Shown here piece by piece: positions 23,600 to 34,787 of a DNA stretch of 64,000 nucleotides. Both the position numbers and the translations under genes were made by a program. The stretch covers positions 34,102,612 through 34,166,611 of the forward strand of contig NC_037091.1 of the NCBI RefSeq assembly GCF_002994745.2, given 5' to 3'. Every line of letters starts with the position of its first letter. Positions within the stretch are counted from its first letter, which is position 1. Origin of the DNA: Rosa chinensis. Its lineage: Eukaryota > Streptophyta > Magnoliopsida > Rosales > Rosaceae. The notes beneath the pieces are model-generated. The model made no database searches, was not told where the DNA came from, and saw only the letters and a list, made by a program, of their open reading frames with translations.

Positions 23600-25651
23600 T
23601 CAACCACTGTGTCGCGATCGACGCGCTGCCATGAGATCTTTACGGTAGGAAACAATGCACGAGTACCAGACATCTTTGAGGACCCTAGGGATGACGAGAA
23701 GAAATATGTCAAAAAGGAGCCTGTCAACCCAAAAACATCCTTGAGGGTTATCAACAACTTCGACAAGCACCCTGAGCGGATAGTCCACATCGGCGCTCAG
23801 CTAGACCCAGAGGTAGCGGCTAAACTCACCTAGTTTCTACGTGACAACGCCCCCGTCTTTGCATGGTCCTATGCCGACATACCAGGCATCTCCCCCGAGA
23901 TCATCACACACAAATTGAGTATCAAACCATCCGCCTACCCTGTCAAGCAGCGGCCAAGGGCCTTTGATGAGGAGAGATACCGTGCAATAGGGGAAGAGGT
24001 TGCCAAGCTCCAAAATATTGGATGCATCTGCCAAGTTAATTACCCTCAATGGATTTCCAACCTGGTCATGGTAACAAACCCAACGGAAAGTGGCGGATGT
24101 GTGTCGACTTCAAAGGCCTTAACAAGGCATGCCCTAAGGACAGCTTCCCGCTACCTCGCATAGACCAACTGGTCGATGCAACTGCTGGGCACGAGCTACT
24201 CAGCATGATGGATGCCTTCTCCGGCTACAATTAGATCAAGATACACCCTGGTGACCAAGAGTGCACCTCCTTCACCACCGACAAGGGCCTATACTGCTAC
24301 AATGTCATGCCTTTCGGTTTGAAGAACGCCGGTGCAACTTACTAGAGGCTGATGAATGCTATGTTCGCTGAACATCTGGGCAAAACCATCTAGGTCTACG
24401 TGGACGATATGTTGGTAAAAAGCATAAAGGCCAGCGGACACGTGGCAAACCTCAGAATCATATTTGCCATTCTCTTGGCCTACGATATGCTCCTTAACCC
24501 AGAAAAATGCTTCTTCGGAGTCACCGCCAGCAAATTTCTAGGTTACATAGTCAGTGAACAGGGAATAGAGGCCAACCCTGACAAGGTACAAGTCATCCTC
24601 AACATGAGGGCTCCAGAGTGGAAGAAACACGTTCAGAGCCTCCAGGGCAAGCTAACCACCCTTTCTCGGTTTATCTCCAAACTCACTGACAGATGTCTCC
24701 CATTTTTCAAAGTCCTGAAGACAACCTATAAGAAGGTCATTGACTGGAACCTAGACTATGAGGCAGCGTTCCAGAGCTTGAAAGAGTACTTAGCAGCAGT
24801 TCCGCTCCTCTCTATTCCTGTGCAGGGGGAGACATTGTATATATACCTAACCGTATCACAGTCAGCAGTAAGCTGCGCCATTGTTAAGAGGGACGGCCAG
24901 GATGAGCTCCTCGTATTCTACACCGGCAGAGGCATGAACGGGACTGAAACAAGATATCCCCCCTGGAGCAGCTCGCTCTAGCACTCATCGTCGCCGTTAG
25001 ACGCCTCCGCCAGTACTTTCAGGCCCACACAATTCATGTCTTAACAAATCAACCGCTGAGGTAGGTAATGCAAAACCCTGAACACTCGGGGCGCCTCAGC
25101 AAGTGGGCCATCGAGCTCAGCGAGTTCGACATTGACTACAAACCAAGAACCGCCATGAAAGGCCAGGCAGTGGCAGACTTCATTGCTGAGCTCACCGAGC
25201 GACAAGTTGAACCCAGTACGGAAATGGTAACCGCTGAAGAACCAGCCCCCCAGCAGTCAGACTGGAACCTACACGAGGACGGCTCCGCTTGCGCCAAGGC
25301 CAGCGGCGCCAGAGTCATCTTGACAGGTCCAGGGGACTAAACGTGGAATACGCGTTAAAATTCAACTTCAAAGCCTCCAACAACATGGCGGAGTATGAAG
25401 CGCTCATCGCCGGCCTACTCCTCGCCATCGACCCGGGGGCTGACAGTGTCAACATATTCAGCGACTCCCAGTTAGTCGTCAACGAGGTCAACGACAATTT
25501 CCAGGCCAAGGACCAACAATTGGCGGCGTACTTGGGTTACGTCAAGATGCTCCTCAAAAAATCCAAATTCCATACCATCACGCAGATCCCCAGGGAAAGG
25601 AACACCAAGGCTGATTCACTAGCGAGACTAGCAACCGTTCAGCCACACTAA
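23600..25651 (+). pseudogene. Reverse transcriptase and dual RNase H of Tat element B
   Basis: The RT landmarks are CVDFKGLNKACPKDSFPLPR, MDAFSGYN, MPFGLKNAG and YVDDMLVKS at about 24400. Gypsy-type RNase H is at 24830-25040 (YLTVSQSAVSCAIVKRDGQ, then AETRYPP-like). A second, archaeal-type RNase H lies at 25260-25510 with DGSACAKASGA, NNMAEYEALIAG and SDSQLVVNEV, so its carboxylates are retained. In-frame TAGs occur at 23831, 24232, 24343, 24391 and 25062. At four of these copy A has a Gln codon (CAG or CAA); at 24391 copy A has Glu. Frameshifts occur near 24960 and 25340. Not functional. Confidence 0.92.
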
Positions 25652-26961
25652 AGTCCAGCAAACACAAGGGTGGAATGTCTTGACAAGCCAAGCATCACAA
25701 AAACCCTAGCGGAGATCTTCAACATTGAGGTCAATCCTAGTTGGATGGACGAGATCATCGAATACAAGCCCAATGGGACACTGCCAGAGGACAAAGTAGA
25801 AGCAGACAGCTCAAGCGGAAAGCAACCCGCTATAACATCCAGAATGGCAAGCTTTACCGCCAGGGCTTCACCCACCCCAACCTCCGGTGTCTAGCCCCAG
25901 AGGAGGGAAAGGTCGTTATGGCAATGATATAAGGTGGGGAATGTGGAAACCACTCGGGCGCTAGATTCTTGGCCAATTGCACAATGCGACAATGCTACTT
26001 TTGGCCTACACTCGATGACGACGCCAGGAGGGTATCAAGATCTTGCCGCAAATGTCAACAATATGCTGATCTCCCACATGCCCCGGCGGAACCACTGTCG
26101 ATCATTATTGGTCCATGGATTCACTCAACGTGGGGCCTGGACTTGATGGGAAAATTCCAAATCGCCAAAGGCTAGTTCAAATACATCATTGTTGCCATCG
26201 ACTACAACAGCAAATGGATAGAGGCGGAGCCACTGACAGCAATAACTACAGCCAAGGTAACGCACTTCCTCTGAAAGAACATTTATTGCCTCTATGGTGT
26301 CCCCCACACAATCATCACAGACAACGGCACACAGTTCAACAATAGGGAACTCATATCTTTCACCGCTAACCTAGGCACCAAGATGAGTTTCCCATCTGTC
26401 ACTCACCCCCAAACCAACGGCCAGGTCGAAGCAGCAAACAAGATAATCAAGAAGCTGCTAAAAAAGAATCTCGACGACGCCAAGGGTTTATAGGCGGAGA
26501 AGCTTCCGGAAGTTCTGTGGGCCATCAGGACTACCCCAACTTCCGCCACAGGTGAAACACCATTTTGTATGATGTTCGGAACTGAAGCTGTCCTACCTAT
26601 TGAGGTAACTCAACCTACCGCTAGGGTCGAAGGCTACTGCCCAGAGACCAATAGCGACGGCGTCAACCTTGACAAGGACCTCCTAGAGGAAAAACGACAC
26701 AAGGCCCATCTGCACAACCTGCAAAACAAGCAGCGGGTATTGCGTTTCTACAACGCCAGGGTCAAGGCCCGGAACCTCCAACTGGGGGACTGGGTAATGA
26801 AGGGGGTCATTCCACCACCAACGGCACTTCGCCCAACTTGGGAAGGTCCATACAAAATTGTAGAAGTCACCAGCCCCGGCACCTTCTACCTGATGAACAA
26901 GGATGGCGTCACAACGACCCATCCTTGGAATACCGAACACCTTCGGTATTACTACCAATAG
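25652..26961 (+). pseudogene. Integrase of Tat element B
   Basis: The zinc-binding part has GGECGNHSGARF followed by CRKCQQY. The catalytic core has IDYNSKWIEAEP, IITDNGTQFNN and HPQTNGQVEAANK in 26190-26450. The C-terminal domain is FGTEAVLPIEVTQP to WNTEHLRYYYQ, ending at 26961. Stops at 26173 (Gln in copy A), 26272 and 26491 (both Trp in copy A) break it. The last 130 codons are open. Copy A lacks part of this C-terminus. Confidence 0.92.
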
Positions 26962-27497
26962 TCAGGCCGCTACCCTAGAGCATCTTGGCTTAGCTAAATT
27001 TTTGACTCAATATTTAGCTAAGGGAAGCTACCCAACCGGTACAACCCCGCTTTTTGTAAACGCTAACATATTAGCTATCAATGAAATGAGGAATTATTCA
27101 AACCATTGTCACCAACTCCAAGCACAAGAATTAAATGGCAACGCCAACAAAGTTCGGCGGACTACGTCCGCTACATCGTGCACTTGGAACAATTTTAATC
27201 CCTTTAATATTTCATTGAGTCACAAAACAGTAGTCAAAACTCTAGCAGTCCATAAATATGCAAACAATACAATCGGTAAACACATTCATCTCAGAAGCAA
27301 AAGAAAACCAATTGTATATTACAGGTCGGGACTACTCGCCCAAATATATTGTCAAAATACAAAAAGGCCTTAGCGACGCAAAAAAAGAAAAAGAAAAAAA
27401 AAAGAAGACAAAGGCATCAGCGGCACTACATCAAGCTATGGAGCTATCTTCATTGATGTTAGGGGGCAACAGCGGCAGTCTCGCCCTCCGGCGGCGG
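26962..27497. other. Convergent untranslated region of Tat element B
   Basis: This spans the end of integrase and the stop of the antisense gene. It starts with sequence also found in copy A. An A-rich run at 27378-27415 is present. No gene was found. Confidence 0.55.
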
Positions 27498-30204
27498 TTA
27501 TTGCTTGGACTGACAGCTCGTCTGGTCAGACCCACGAGCAGTAGGGCTCGGCGTTATAATGGTACCATCCACTCGGGTGTGGGCGGCCAAAAAACCAACA
27601 CGGGAGACCTCGGACTGAGTAGGCGGTGGGGTCCGCTGAGAGTCGTCAGCCGGACGCACAGCACTCTCTCCACTACCTGAGTGGGCACCCTCAGCTTGAA
27701 AGGGAACCACACCCTTCGCGGGCGGTGCATTCTGACCTGACTGCCCAGCGGGCTGGGACGCCTTGACCCAGTCGATGGCCCCCTTTTGGTTCAGCAGTTC
27801 CACGTTGGCGACGGCCCCAGCCTTTACCGCCTCCGTCATTGTCTTCTTGTACTCCGCCAACTTCTTGAAAGCCTTCACGGTGGCGGCCTCCATCCGGCTC
27901 CTCTTCGTTTCCTGCTGGGCAACCTCACCCTCCAGCCGCCCCACTTCCGCGGACTTGGCAGCAGAGTCTCGCTGAAGGATGTCGATCTTCTTGACCTTCG
28001 CCGCCAACTGATCCCGCAGTAGAGCCATATCTTGCTCCAACTAAACCACACGGTTGTTCCGCTCAATTTCCTGCGCGACGGCGACATTTAGCTTGCCGCG
28101 AGCATCCGTCGCGTCATAGTCGGTCTTGGTCAACCGTTGTTGTACCTCCGCTAGCTTGTCCTTAGCCTCCCCCAGCTCCCTCTGGAGATCATTCATCTCC
28201 CCCCTTAATTGCCTCTCAGTGCGGGCTGGCTCGATGCCGCCAGGAACATCTCGTACAACCCAACAGATAGGTGCCCGAAGGCTGAACTGTAGGGCGATTG
28301 GTCAATGGCAGTAGAGCACACAATCCCCTCTAGGTTGCCAAACTAGAGCCACTTACAGAGGTGGAAAAGAAATTCCCTCTCATGGTCGGTCAGAAACTCT
28401 GCGTAAGCGGCAAACGAGTCCAGGTCGCTCGCTTGCACCTCACTGTCGGCCACCAAGGGCACCTTGGGAGGAGCCTGTCTTGGCTTCTTCTGCTGGCAGG
28501 TACCGATGGTCTCTGCGTCGTCTCCTTCCTCCTCTTCATCGGTGTCATTTTGGCGACGCTTCCTCTGAAGCATAGCCGGTGTGGATCCAACAGCGGCAGG
28601 CCTCGATCTCTTCTGTGGCTCCAGCCCCGCAATGGTGACTGTTTCCGCCGGCGGCACCACTTTCACCTTCTGCGGCCCACGCCGATTAATGGGCATTCTC
28701 TCTTTTTGCTACACAGTTGCAGCAGGGGCCTCACTCTTGTCGGCAGCCCCACGGTCCACGCCAGTTCTGGCATGAACGAACGACGGGTCAACCATCGGCA
28801 CCAAGGTGAGAGTGGTGCGGCATCAGTAGCACCACAAGAGTCTCAGACTGACACAGCGCTAGTGTCTGGGGATCAACGACGGTCTTCTGGGCCACCAGCC
28901 CAGAGGCGTACATGCTCTCCAAGAAGTTGTTGATCTCGACGCGGTCCATGGCTTTCTCAAATGCCTCGCGGCTCGCTCTGTTGCCTTGCGGAGAATCTAT
29001 ACAAAACAAAGAGTTAGCCTGACCAAACAACAAACTAAAACACACATCAGCGGATCGTACTTACCAAGAGCTCGTGTCAGCTGCTGATCGACCAACAGCT
29101 CCCACCCGGTGAGTAGGCGAAGATCTAACAAGTTGCGGTTCTGCCAACAGCCTCGAATTCTTGCCACTCGACACTCTTCTGCACGCGTTAGGTTATAGCG
29201 CAGACCCGCTACATAAAAAAAAAAATAATAAAAAAAATAAAAAAAAAACAACAGTCATTACAACAGAAGGAGTTATTATGCAACCAAAACCACCCTGAGC
29301 AGCGGAAGCCAGCGACAATCTCAGATAGGTTGGAATTCCGACTTAATCCTGAATGTCGGTTCCCCCTCATTCGACCCCGCTTGATACTCCCATCCGGCTA
29401 TGGTAACGCAGAAGGTCCCCTGCCAAGGTGACATGGAATCCTTCAAATTCTCGACTAATTTAGGCGCCTTCTGACAACGACTCAGGTTCACCTGCCCACT
29501 GCAACCTTGGCGTCTCACGCATATTAATTCATAGAAGCGTAGCACCTCCGCCACGGTTGGACCCTCACAGCCGGACAACCACCATAGCTAGTTGAGCGCC
29601 ATCAGCAACCGCCATATGTTAGGGCAAATTTGCCCAAGAGCGAGGCCAAATTCACAAAACAAAATCTGGAGATTTGGCAGTAGCGGGAATGTCACTCCCT
29701 GGCGGAAGATAGCCTAGTGCATGGTGGCATGCCCCGCTGGCAAGAACGACGCTCTCTCACCTCTCAGCGGTGGTCGCAGCTTCACAACACCTGGCAGGCG
29801 AAACACCCGCTTCACACGGTTGATGGCAGCCACCGTCATCGGTCCTCCCGCCTTTCAACCGCTATACCGTCGCCGAGAACCCAGGCTGACTCAACCTCTT
29901 CCCTGCCAGCCTCTCTCACCCCATCAGCGGAGCCGCTAGCAGCACTATTGCTCGCCAGCCTCTCCTCCCGCCTTTTGCGAGTAGCGGCATCCTCTCTTGC
30001 CCTAAAACTCTCAGGACGACCAGCACGACCCATGGCAACTTCCCAGGGTATGGTCCGTAGCGGCACAATGTCTAGCAGTTCAGGCAGTGAGGTTCGTGCA
30101 GGGGCAGAAGGACGCAACGAGTCAATAAACACACTATCCGCCATGTTGAGCGACTCGTCAGACCCGAAATCCTCACCGCTCAAGACCTCTACGACGCTAG
30201 CCAT
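27498..30204 (-). pseudogene. Antisense spliced gene of Tat element B: 'putative gypsy type transposon' domain plus coiled coil
   Basis: Minus-strand gene starting at 30204 (MASVVEVLSGEDFGSDESLN). The region 29840-29320 has LPGVVKLRPPLRGERASFLP, FRQGVTFPLLPN, CPNIWRLLMALN and VAEVLRFYELICVRRQG. I recognise this as the conserved domain of plant 'transposase (putative) gypsy type' proteins; the match is from memory. The next exon, 29208-29065 (144 bp, the same length as in copy A), has a poly-T/TAG acceptor and a GTAAGT donor. The last exon, from 28996, encodes DSPQGNRASREAFEKAMDR, then RKRRQND and an acidic run, then the coiled coil, ending at 27498. A frameshift near 29840, TAG stops at 29714-29716 and 29588-29590 and others break it. 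Its role is unknown. It is convergent with gag-pol and thus could make antisense RNA to the element. Confidence 0.78.
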
Positions 30205-31000
30205 CCCAAAACCCTAAAACCCAAACCAGTCAATTCGCATAGGATCTAAGCTATCCCTTTATCAGTTGCATCCAAGAACATCAACAACAATTACCCAGAA
30301 AATGCCAAAACAAGAACAAAATGCACTCATATACGCAACCCAGATTCAACCATCTAGCAAATCCCTAAACCCCAACTCTCTTTCAAACACTAAAACCCAT
30401 CCCCAAAACTCGCTTTACACCCTCATAACACACCGGGGAGGAACATATAGCACCCCAAATCGAAAAACCAGAAACTGACAAAAGCAAACACACAGAAATC
30501 CAATAAAACAGGGATGAGATTCAAGATACCAACCTCAAAGATGAAAGCTTTGGTGCAATCGAAGGCGCTTGTCTTCACTATAGGAGAACTTCGTGCTTCA
30601 AAGATTGATAACTCCACGGAATCATAGCAATCTGCTTCTCAGAACGCAAAGCGAAGCTTGAAGACGAGGATACTAGATCAAAGTGCAAAGTGCCAAACCA
30701 CCAGGTTTCCCTCTCTTTTATGTCAACATCAACCCAATCTTGACCGTCCGCTAAAAAATGACATCGCACGATAACCGTACACGTGCCCCACGCTTACACT
30801 TACTCTCCTGATTAACAGAGACGACGCCTCAGTTACAAAATCAATAATTACCTGCATTTATGGCGAGGCGACAGGTGCACTGCACAGACGTAAATCCACA
30901 CGCTAACCCAATACATGTTGGCCACGTGTCGAACGCCGTCACACGAAGCGTCTATACAAGGTAACCATCGAAAAGGAAAATAATCAATCATTGGGAAAGA

Positions 31001-31308
31001 GAGATAGTCTCCGCTAAAGCGCAACTCCGCTAGCGAAACTTCTCCCTTTCCATCTTGCAAGCGAGATAGTCTCCGCTAAAGCGCAACTCCGCTAGCGAAA
31101 CTTCTCCCTTTCCATCTTGCAAGTGAGATAGTCTCCCCTAAGTGCAACTCCGCTAGCGGAGCTTCTCCCCTTTCATCTTGCAAGCGAGATAGTCTCCGCT
31201 AAGCAAAACTCCGCTAGCGGTACTTCTCCCCTTTCATCTTGCAAGCGAGATAGTCTCCACTAAGCACAACACCGCTAGCGAGACTTCTACCTCAGCACCT
31301 TGGAAGTA
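31001..31308. repeat. Five tandem copies of a 61-62-bp unit in Tat element B
   Basis: Copies begin at 31001, 31063, 31125, 31186 and 31247, each starting GAGATAGTCTCC. Each contains the palindrome CCGCTAGCGG or a close variant. The block lies between the start of the antisense gene (30204) and the 3' LTR. Tandem repeats in this region of Tat elements are known and can seed satellites. The first two copies are almost identical and the fifth is the most diverged. Confidence 0.92.
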
Positions 31309-31753
31309 AGCCCGTCACCGCTGACCGCAACGCCATTCACCAGGCTACCTCCAGGTAAGTCCTCACTTTAACAACGACTGCAACGCGACATTGCAGTCAA
31401 AACATGGCCCTCCAGGACACTTAAGGGGGACGTGTCAAACAGTCTTCGATTGCCCTGATCAGGCATGTTGACCCCCGCCACTTGGGTATCAAAAATTGGG
31501 TTCACTACCCAACACCCTCTGCTCAACGCAGCTCCCCTCAACAAATAATACACCAGCCAAACGAAGGTCTATCTTAGCCGGGGAGTGGGGGACTCCCTAG
31601 GGGGCCTAGCAGGGGCCCACCCGAAAGGGTATAAAGCGTTTGTTCAGTAAGTCCATGGTTAACAACGCACTAACACTAATTATGCTTTTGCAAGACTGGC
31701 AGAAATAACGCTTCGAATCGCTAGACAACTCCCCAACCAAGATTGCCCTCCTT

Positions 31754-31773
31754 GACTGGGGACTTGGGGGACT
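31754..31773 (+). promoter_or_regulatory. Polypurine tract of Tat element B
   Basis: GACTGGGGACTTGGGGGACT directly precedes the 3' LTR. It would prime plus-strand DNA synthesis. Confidence 0.75.
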
Positions 31774-32288
31774 TGTACTTACATAGGCATTTGCAAGTAT
31801 AATTAGCTATAATGAGCCACGCTCATGTTACCTCCAGCGGTACCGACTCTTGCCAAATGAGTGACCTACGGGAATATAGCCAAGCAGGCTACCGCCTAAA
31901 CCTTGGCTTACCCCCAGATCACCGCTGACACACCGCCACGCGCCGCGTTAAGACAGCATCAGAAGATCCAGAAGCTGGGGACTGAAGCATATCAGTCCCA
32001 CATCGAAAATATGAAGAAGATCAGCTCCTTCCTCACCTATAAAAGGTTCTCTCTTCTCTCCTCATTAATTACGCATTTACTACTCACCTACTGTTACTTT
32101 GTCAATATAAGTACATTGACTAACTTAGGCATCGGAGAGGGGAAGACCGCCCAACACTGTCTCCCTCTAACGCCCTCTATATTTTACTAGACAGGTAGCG
32201 GAAGCTCTGAGAACATCACAAGTAGCGGTCCGCCCATCAGATCAGCGTTAACCTAGGTTTAGCTACCGCTGAACTTTAGACATTAACA
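31774..32288 (+). repeat. 3' LTR of Tat element B
   Basis: 515 bp, starting TGTACTTACATAGG and ending GACATTAACA. The same TATA box as in the 5' LTR lies at about 32038-32047. It is followed by ACTAC, the altered target duplication. Confidence 0.95.
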
Positions 32289-32940
32289 ACTACGATGAGA
32301 CATATTCTCTTGTAATGGATGACATTGCACTCCACTACCCTGTCAGTTTGGTAGTTTCCGAATAACTGAACATGCAACTTACAAATGTGGTCACTACGTA
32401 TCTCTATGGGGATCTAGATACGGAATGTTCATGAAGGTTCATGGTGAACTTTATTTACCCAAGTCAAGTGGCTCTAGACATTAGTGTTTTGAAAGGTTTT
32501 GCTGATGTTGGGTACCTCTCTGACCCATACAAAGGTCGTTCCCAAACTGGTTATGTGTTCACCATGGGTAAGACCGCGATATCTTGGAGGTCCATAAAAC
32601 ATACCATTGTCGTTATATCTTCAAACTGTGCAAAGATTATTGCTTTTCACGAAGCAGTTAGTGAATGTTTATGGATTGGATCCATAATTACGCATGTTTG
32701 AAGCAATTGTGGTTTGAAATCTACCATAGATGAGCCTACGAGCATTTATAAGGATAATGTCACTTGCATTGAACAAATGAAGCAAGGCTACATCAAAAGC
32801 GACGACACCAAGCATAATTAGCAATAATAGACTCTCCTCAATATCAAAGTGAACTAGGTTCGATCTGAGAACAGTATGGCAGACTTGTTACTAAGTCATC
32901 GCCTAATTTCACTTTCGAGAAACATGTTGGTAGCATAGTT
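32289..32940 (+). pseudogene. Copia Pol, second part: RT fragment joined to RNase H
   Basis: This resumes directly after element B with DETYSLVMDD, then TAYLYGDLDTE-like residues of the RT. The sequence then jumps to the RNase H (LKGFADVGYLSDPYKGRSQT, then TAISWRSIKHT). The rest of RT is missing, so an internal deletion has occurred near 32435. AGCATAATT with a TAG and later stops end the frame. After it come two copies of ATCAGGGGGAGATG (around 32977 and 32995), purine-rich strings typical of the copia 3' end. Confidence 0.85.
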
Positions 32941-33155
32941 TGTTGAAGTTATCCAAACTCCCATGACCGTAGTCATCAGGGGGAGATGCAGATATCAGGG
33001 GGAGATGTCTACATGTATGGTCTCAAAACATGAAGGGTGTCTTGTGCCCTTTTTCTCCTTCGACCGAGGTTATTTTTGTCCCACTGGGTTTTTGTTATTA
33101 AGCAAGGTTTTTAACGAGGCAACGAGAGGAGCACCACGTTTGGGCGACACAAGGG

Positions 33156-33389
33156 AGTTCAAGTAAATCCAAAATATGTGTTTGGCCCAAACTCTAGGTT
33201 ACTTGTGCAAGTTGTAATAAGGTTTATGTTAGAGATATTCTCGGAGATATTCGTAGATATCTAATCATTGTACTATTACCTTTTCATGTACAACTATGAT
33301 TCTATTCTTGTAATCCTTTATATAAATAGGCCCTTATTATTTATGAAAGCACAACTCAATTCTCTCATAATTTCAGTTTTCCTAAAACA
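33156..33389 (+). repeat. 3' LTR of the copia element
   Basis: It matches 15356-15590 and is preceded by the purine-rich CACAAGGGAG. The end CCTAAAACA abuts a truncated LINE at 33390. The left boundary is uncertain by a few bases. Confidence 0.75.
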
Positions 33390-34393
33390 AAAACTAAATA
33401 ATAAGGAAAATAACTAAGCGAAGTGTAGAGAGTTAATATTATAAATATAGCATTTCATGCTCCTATCATCTTCTACACTTATGCAGGTTTTAATATAGGA
33501 AATAGAAGGATAAATAGCATCTTTGGAAGGGTTAGTAGAAGCACTAAATCTTTTCCTAAAAGAAGAAATGAGAATATTAGAGATTTGTTCAGGAGTATCA
33601 AACCATAGACTTTTATTATCTTTGATTCTCAAAGTTTGATTTTTCTTTTTTCTTATACAAGCTTGAGTTTGGAAATACTTTGTATTTTTATCACCTAATT
33701 GTAACCATTTAGTCTTAGCGTGCTGAGACCAAAAAGCATCCTCATCTTGATAAAGTTAATATGAATGAGAGAGTATTTGAGCTTCCTGCACAAGAAGATT
33801 AGGGTCAGCAGGGTAAAAAGAAGAAGAATGTAAATTTTGTAATTTACTATGTACTCTTTCATTCTATGAAAAATATTCCCAATAACATTAAAATTCAAAG
33901 ATATAGCAAGAGCATGGAAAACATTTGTTTTTGTAACAAAATCATGTAAAGGATTATCATTGTTGGTAGTTAGCCATAAAATATTAATAATATTAGATAA
34001 ATATGGATGTGTGATCCACATAGCCTGAAGTTTAAAAGCTTTAGCTTTCTTAGTGACACTCGAATTAAAAGAAAGATATACAAGTCCATGATCTGATTCT
34101 GAGATTGGAAGATTAGTAAGTAATAAATAAGGAATAATAAAACATATCTAGGGCTTTAGGATTTGCTATAACATGATCTAATCTCTCATAAATTCTATTA
34201 TCTTCTTATTGACTATTGCTCTAAGTGAAACAAGAACCTATAAAAGACAAAAAAATTATTTAAAAATTATCCAAAGATAAAATACAGTTAAAATCTCCAA
34301 TGATTAGCCAAGGTACATTTGAGTATGAATTCAAATTAGCAAATGGTTCCAAAGTTCAACCTATTTTTGTTTTGGGGTACATATAAAGAAAAA

Positions 34394-34787
34394 GAGCTAA
34401 AATCATTTTACCACCATGAACTTCACACCTAAAATCATTTGTACCCCTAAACTTCTAATTTGATCACATATGCCCTTATACTCTCCAATATGATCAACCA
34501 ATGCCATTATTAAACTAATTCATCAATTTCTTCATAAATTGGTGATGATGAGAGTCCATTTAGGGTCAGTTTTTCGCTTTGGACATGTAAATGGTGTGTT
34601 TCTTGCATGATTGAAGGCCAAAATCTAGTTTGAGAGGGCAATACTATATGAAGAAATTGATGGATTAGTTAAGGATTGGCCATAGTCACACATTGGAGAG
34701 TACAAGAGCACAAGCGATCATATTAGAAATTTAGGAGCATAAATGATTTGAGGTGTAAAGTTTAGGGTGGTAAAACAATTTTAGCTC
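34394..34787. mobile_element. MULE-type MITE 1 in the LINE
   Basis: 394 bp with long inverted terminal repeats (GAGCTAAAAT at the left, ATTTTAGCTC at the right, about 80 bp each). A perfect 9-bp direct repeat, AAAGAAAAA, flanks it (34385-34393 and 34788-34796). Nine-base duplications are the hallmark of Mutator-like transposition. No coding sequence. Confidence 0.88.

Larger units (their letters stand above)
20657..32288 (+). mobile_element. Tat-lineage Ty3/gypsy retrotransposon, copy B (complete, 11.6 kb)
   Basis: The element has both LTRs (513 and 515 bp), primer binding site, gag, protease, reverse transcriptase, dual RNase H and integrase on the plus strand. It also has a spliced antisense gene on the minus strand, a tandem repeat, a polypurine tract and the 3' LTR. 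The flanks ACTAT (20652-20656) and ACTAC (32289-32293) form a 5-bp target duplication with one change. The insertion splits the copia RT at IDY/DETYS. Counting by eye, the LTRs differ at about 40-50 positions, so the insertion is not recent. Coding frames carry many stops. Confidence 0.96.
15356..33389 (+). mobile_element. Ty1/copia retrotransposon, decayed, interrupted by two later insertions
   Basis: The element has LTRs of about 235 bp at each end, gag at 16550-17614 and pol remnants on both sides of the insertions. Removing the hAT MITE (19805-20344) and Tat element B (20657-32288) leaves roughly 5.9 kb, a normal copia length less some internal deletion. The Pol order GAG-pre-integrase, integrase, reverse transcriptase, RNase H is the copia order. 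The flanks (CCTTT left, AAAAC right) do not match, so no target duplication is visible. LTR similarity is clearly lower than that between element B's LTRs, in line with an older insertion. Confidence 0.88.

Noticed and set aside
29717..30217. Plus-strand frame of 166 codons, Ser-rich
   Set aside because: It is the reverse of the antisense gene's first exon, which has the conserved residues.
32977..33010. Two ATCAGGGGGAGATG strings as a possible second LTR border of the copia element
   Set aside because: No similarity to the 5' LTR begins here. The match starts only near 33156, after CACAAGGGAG.
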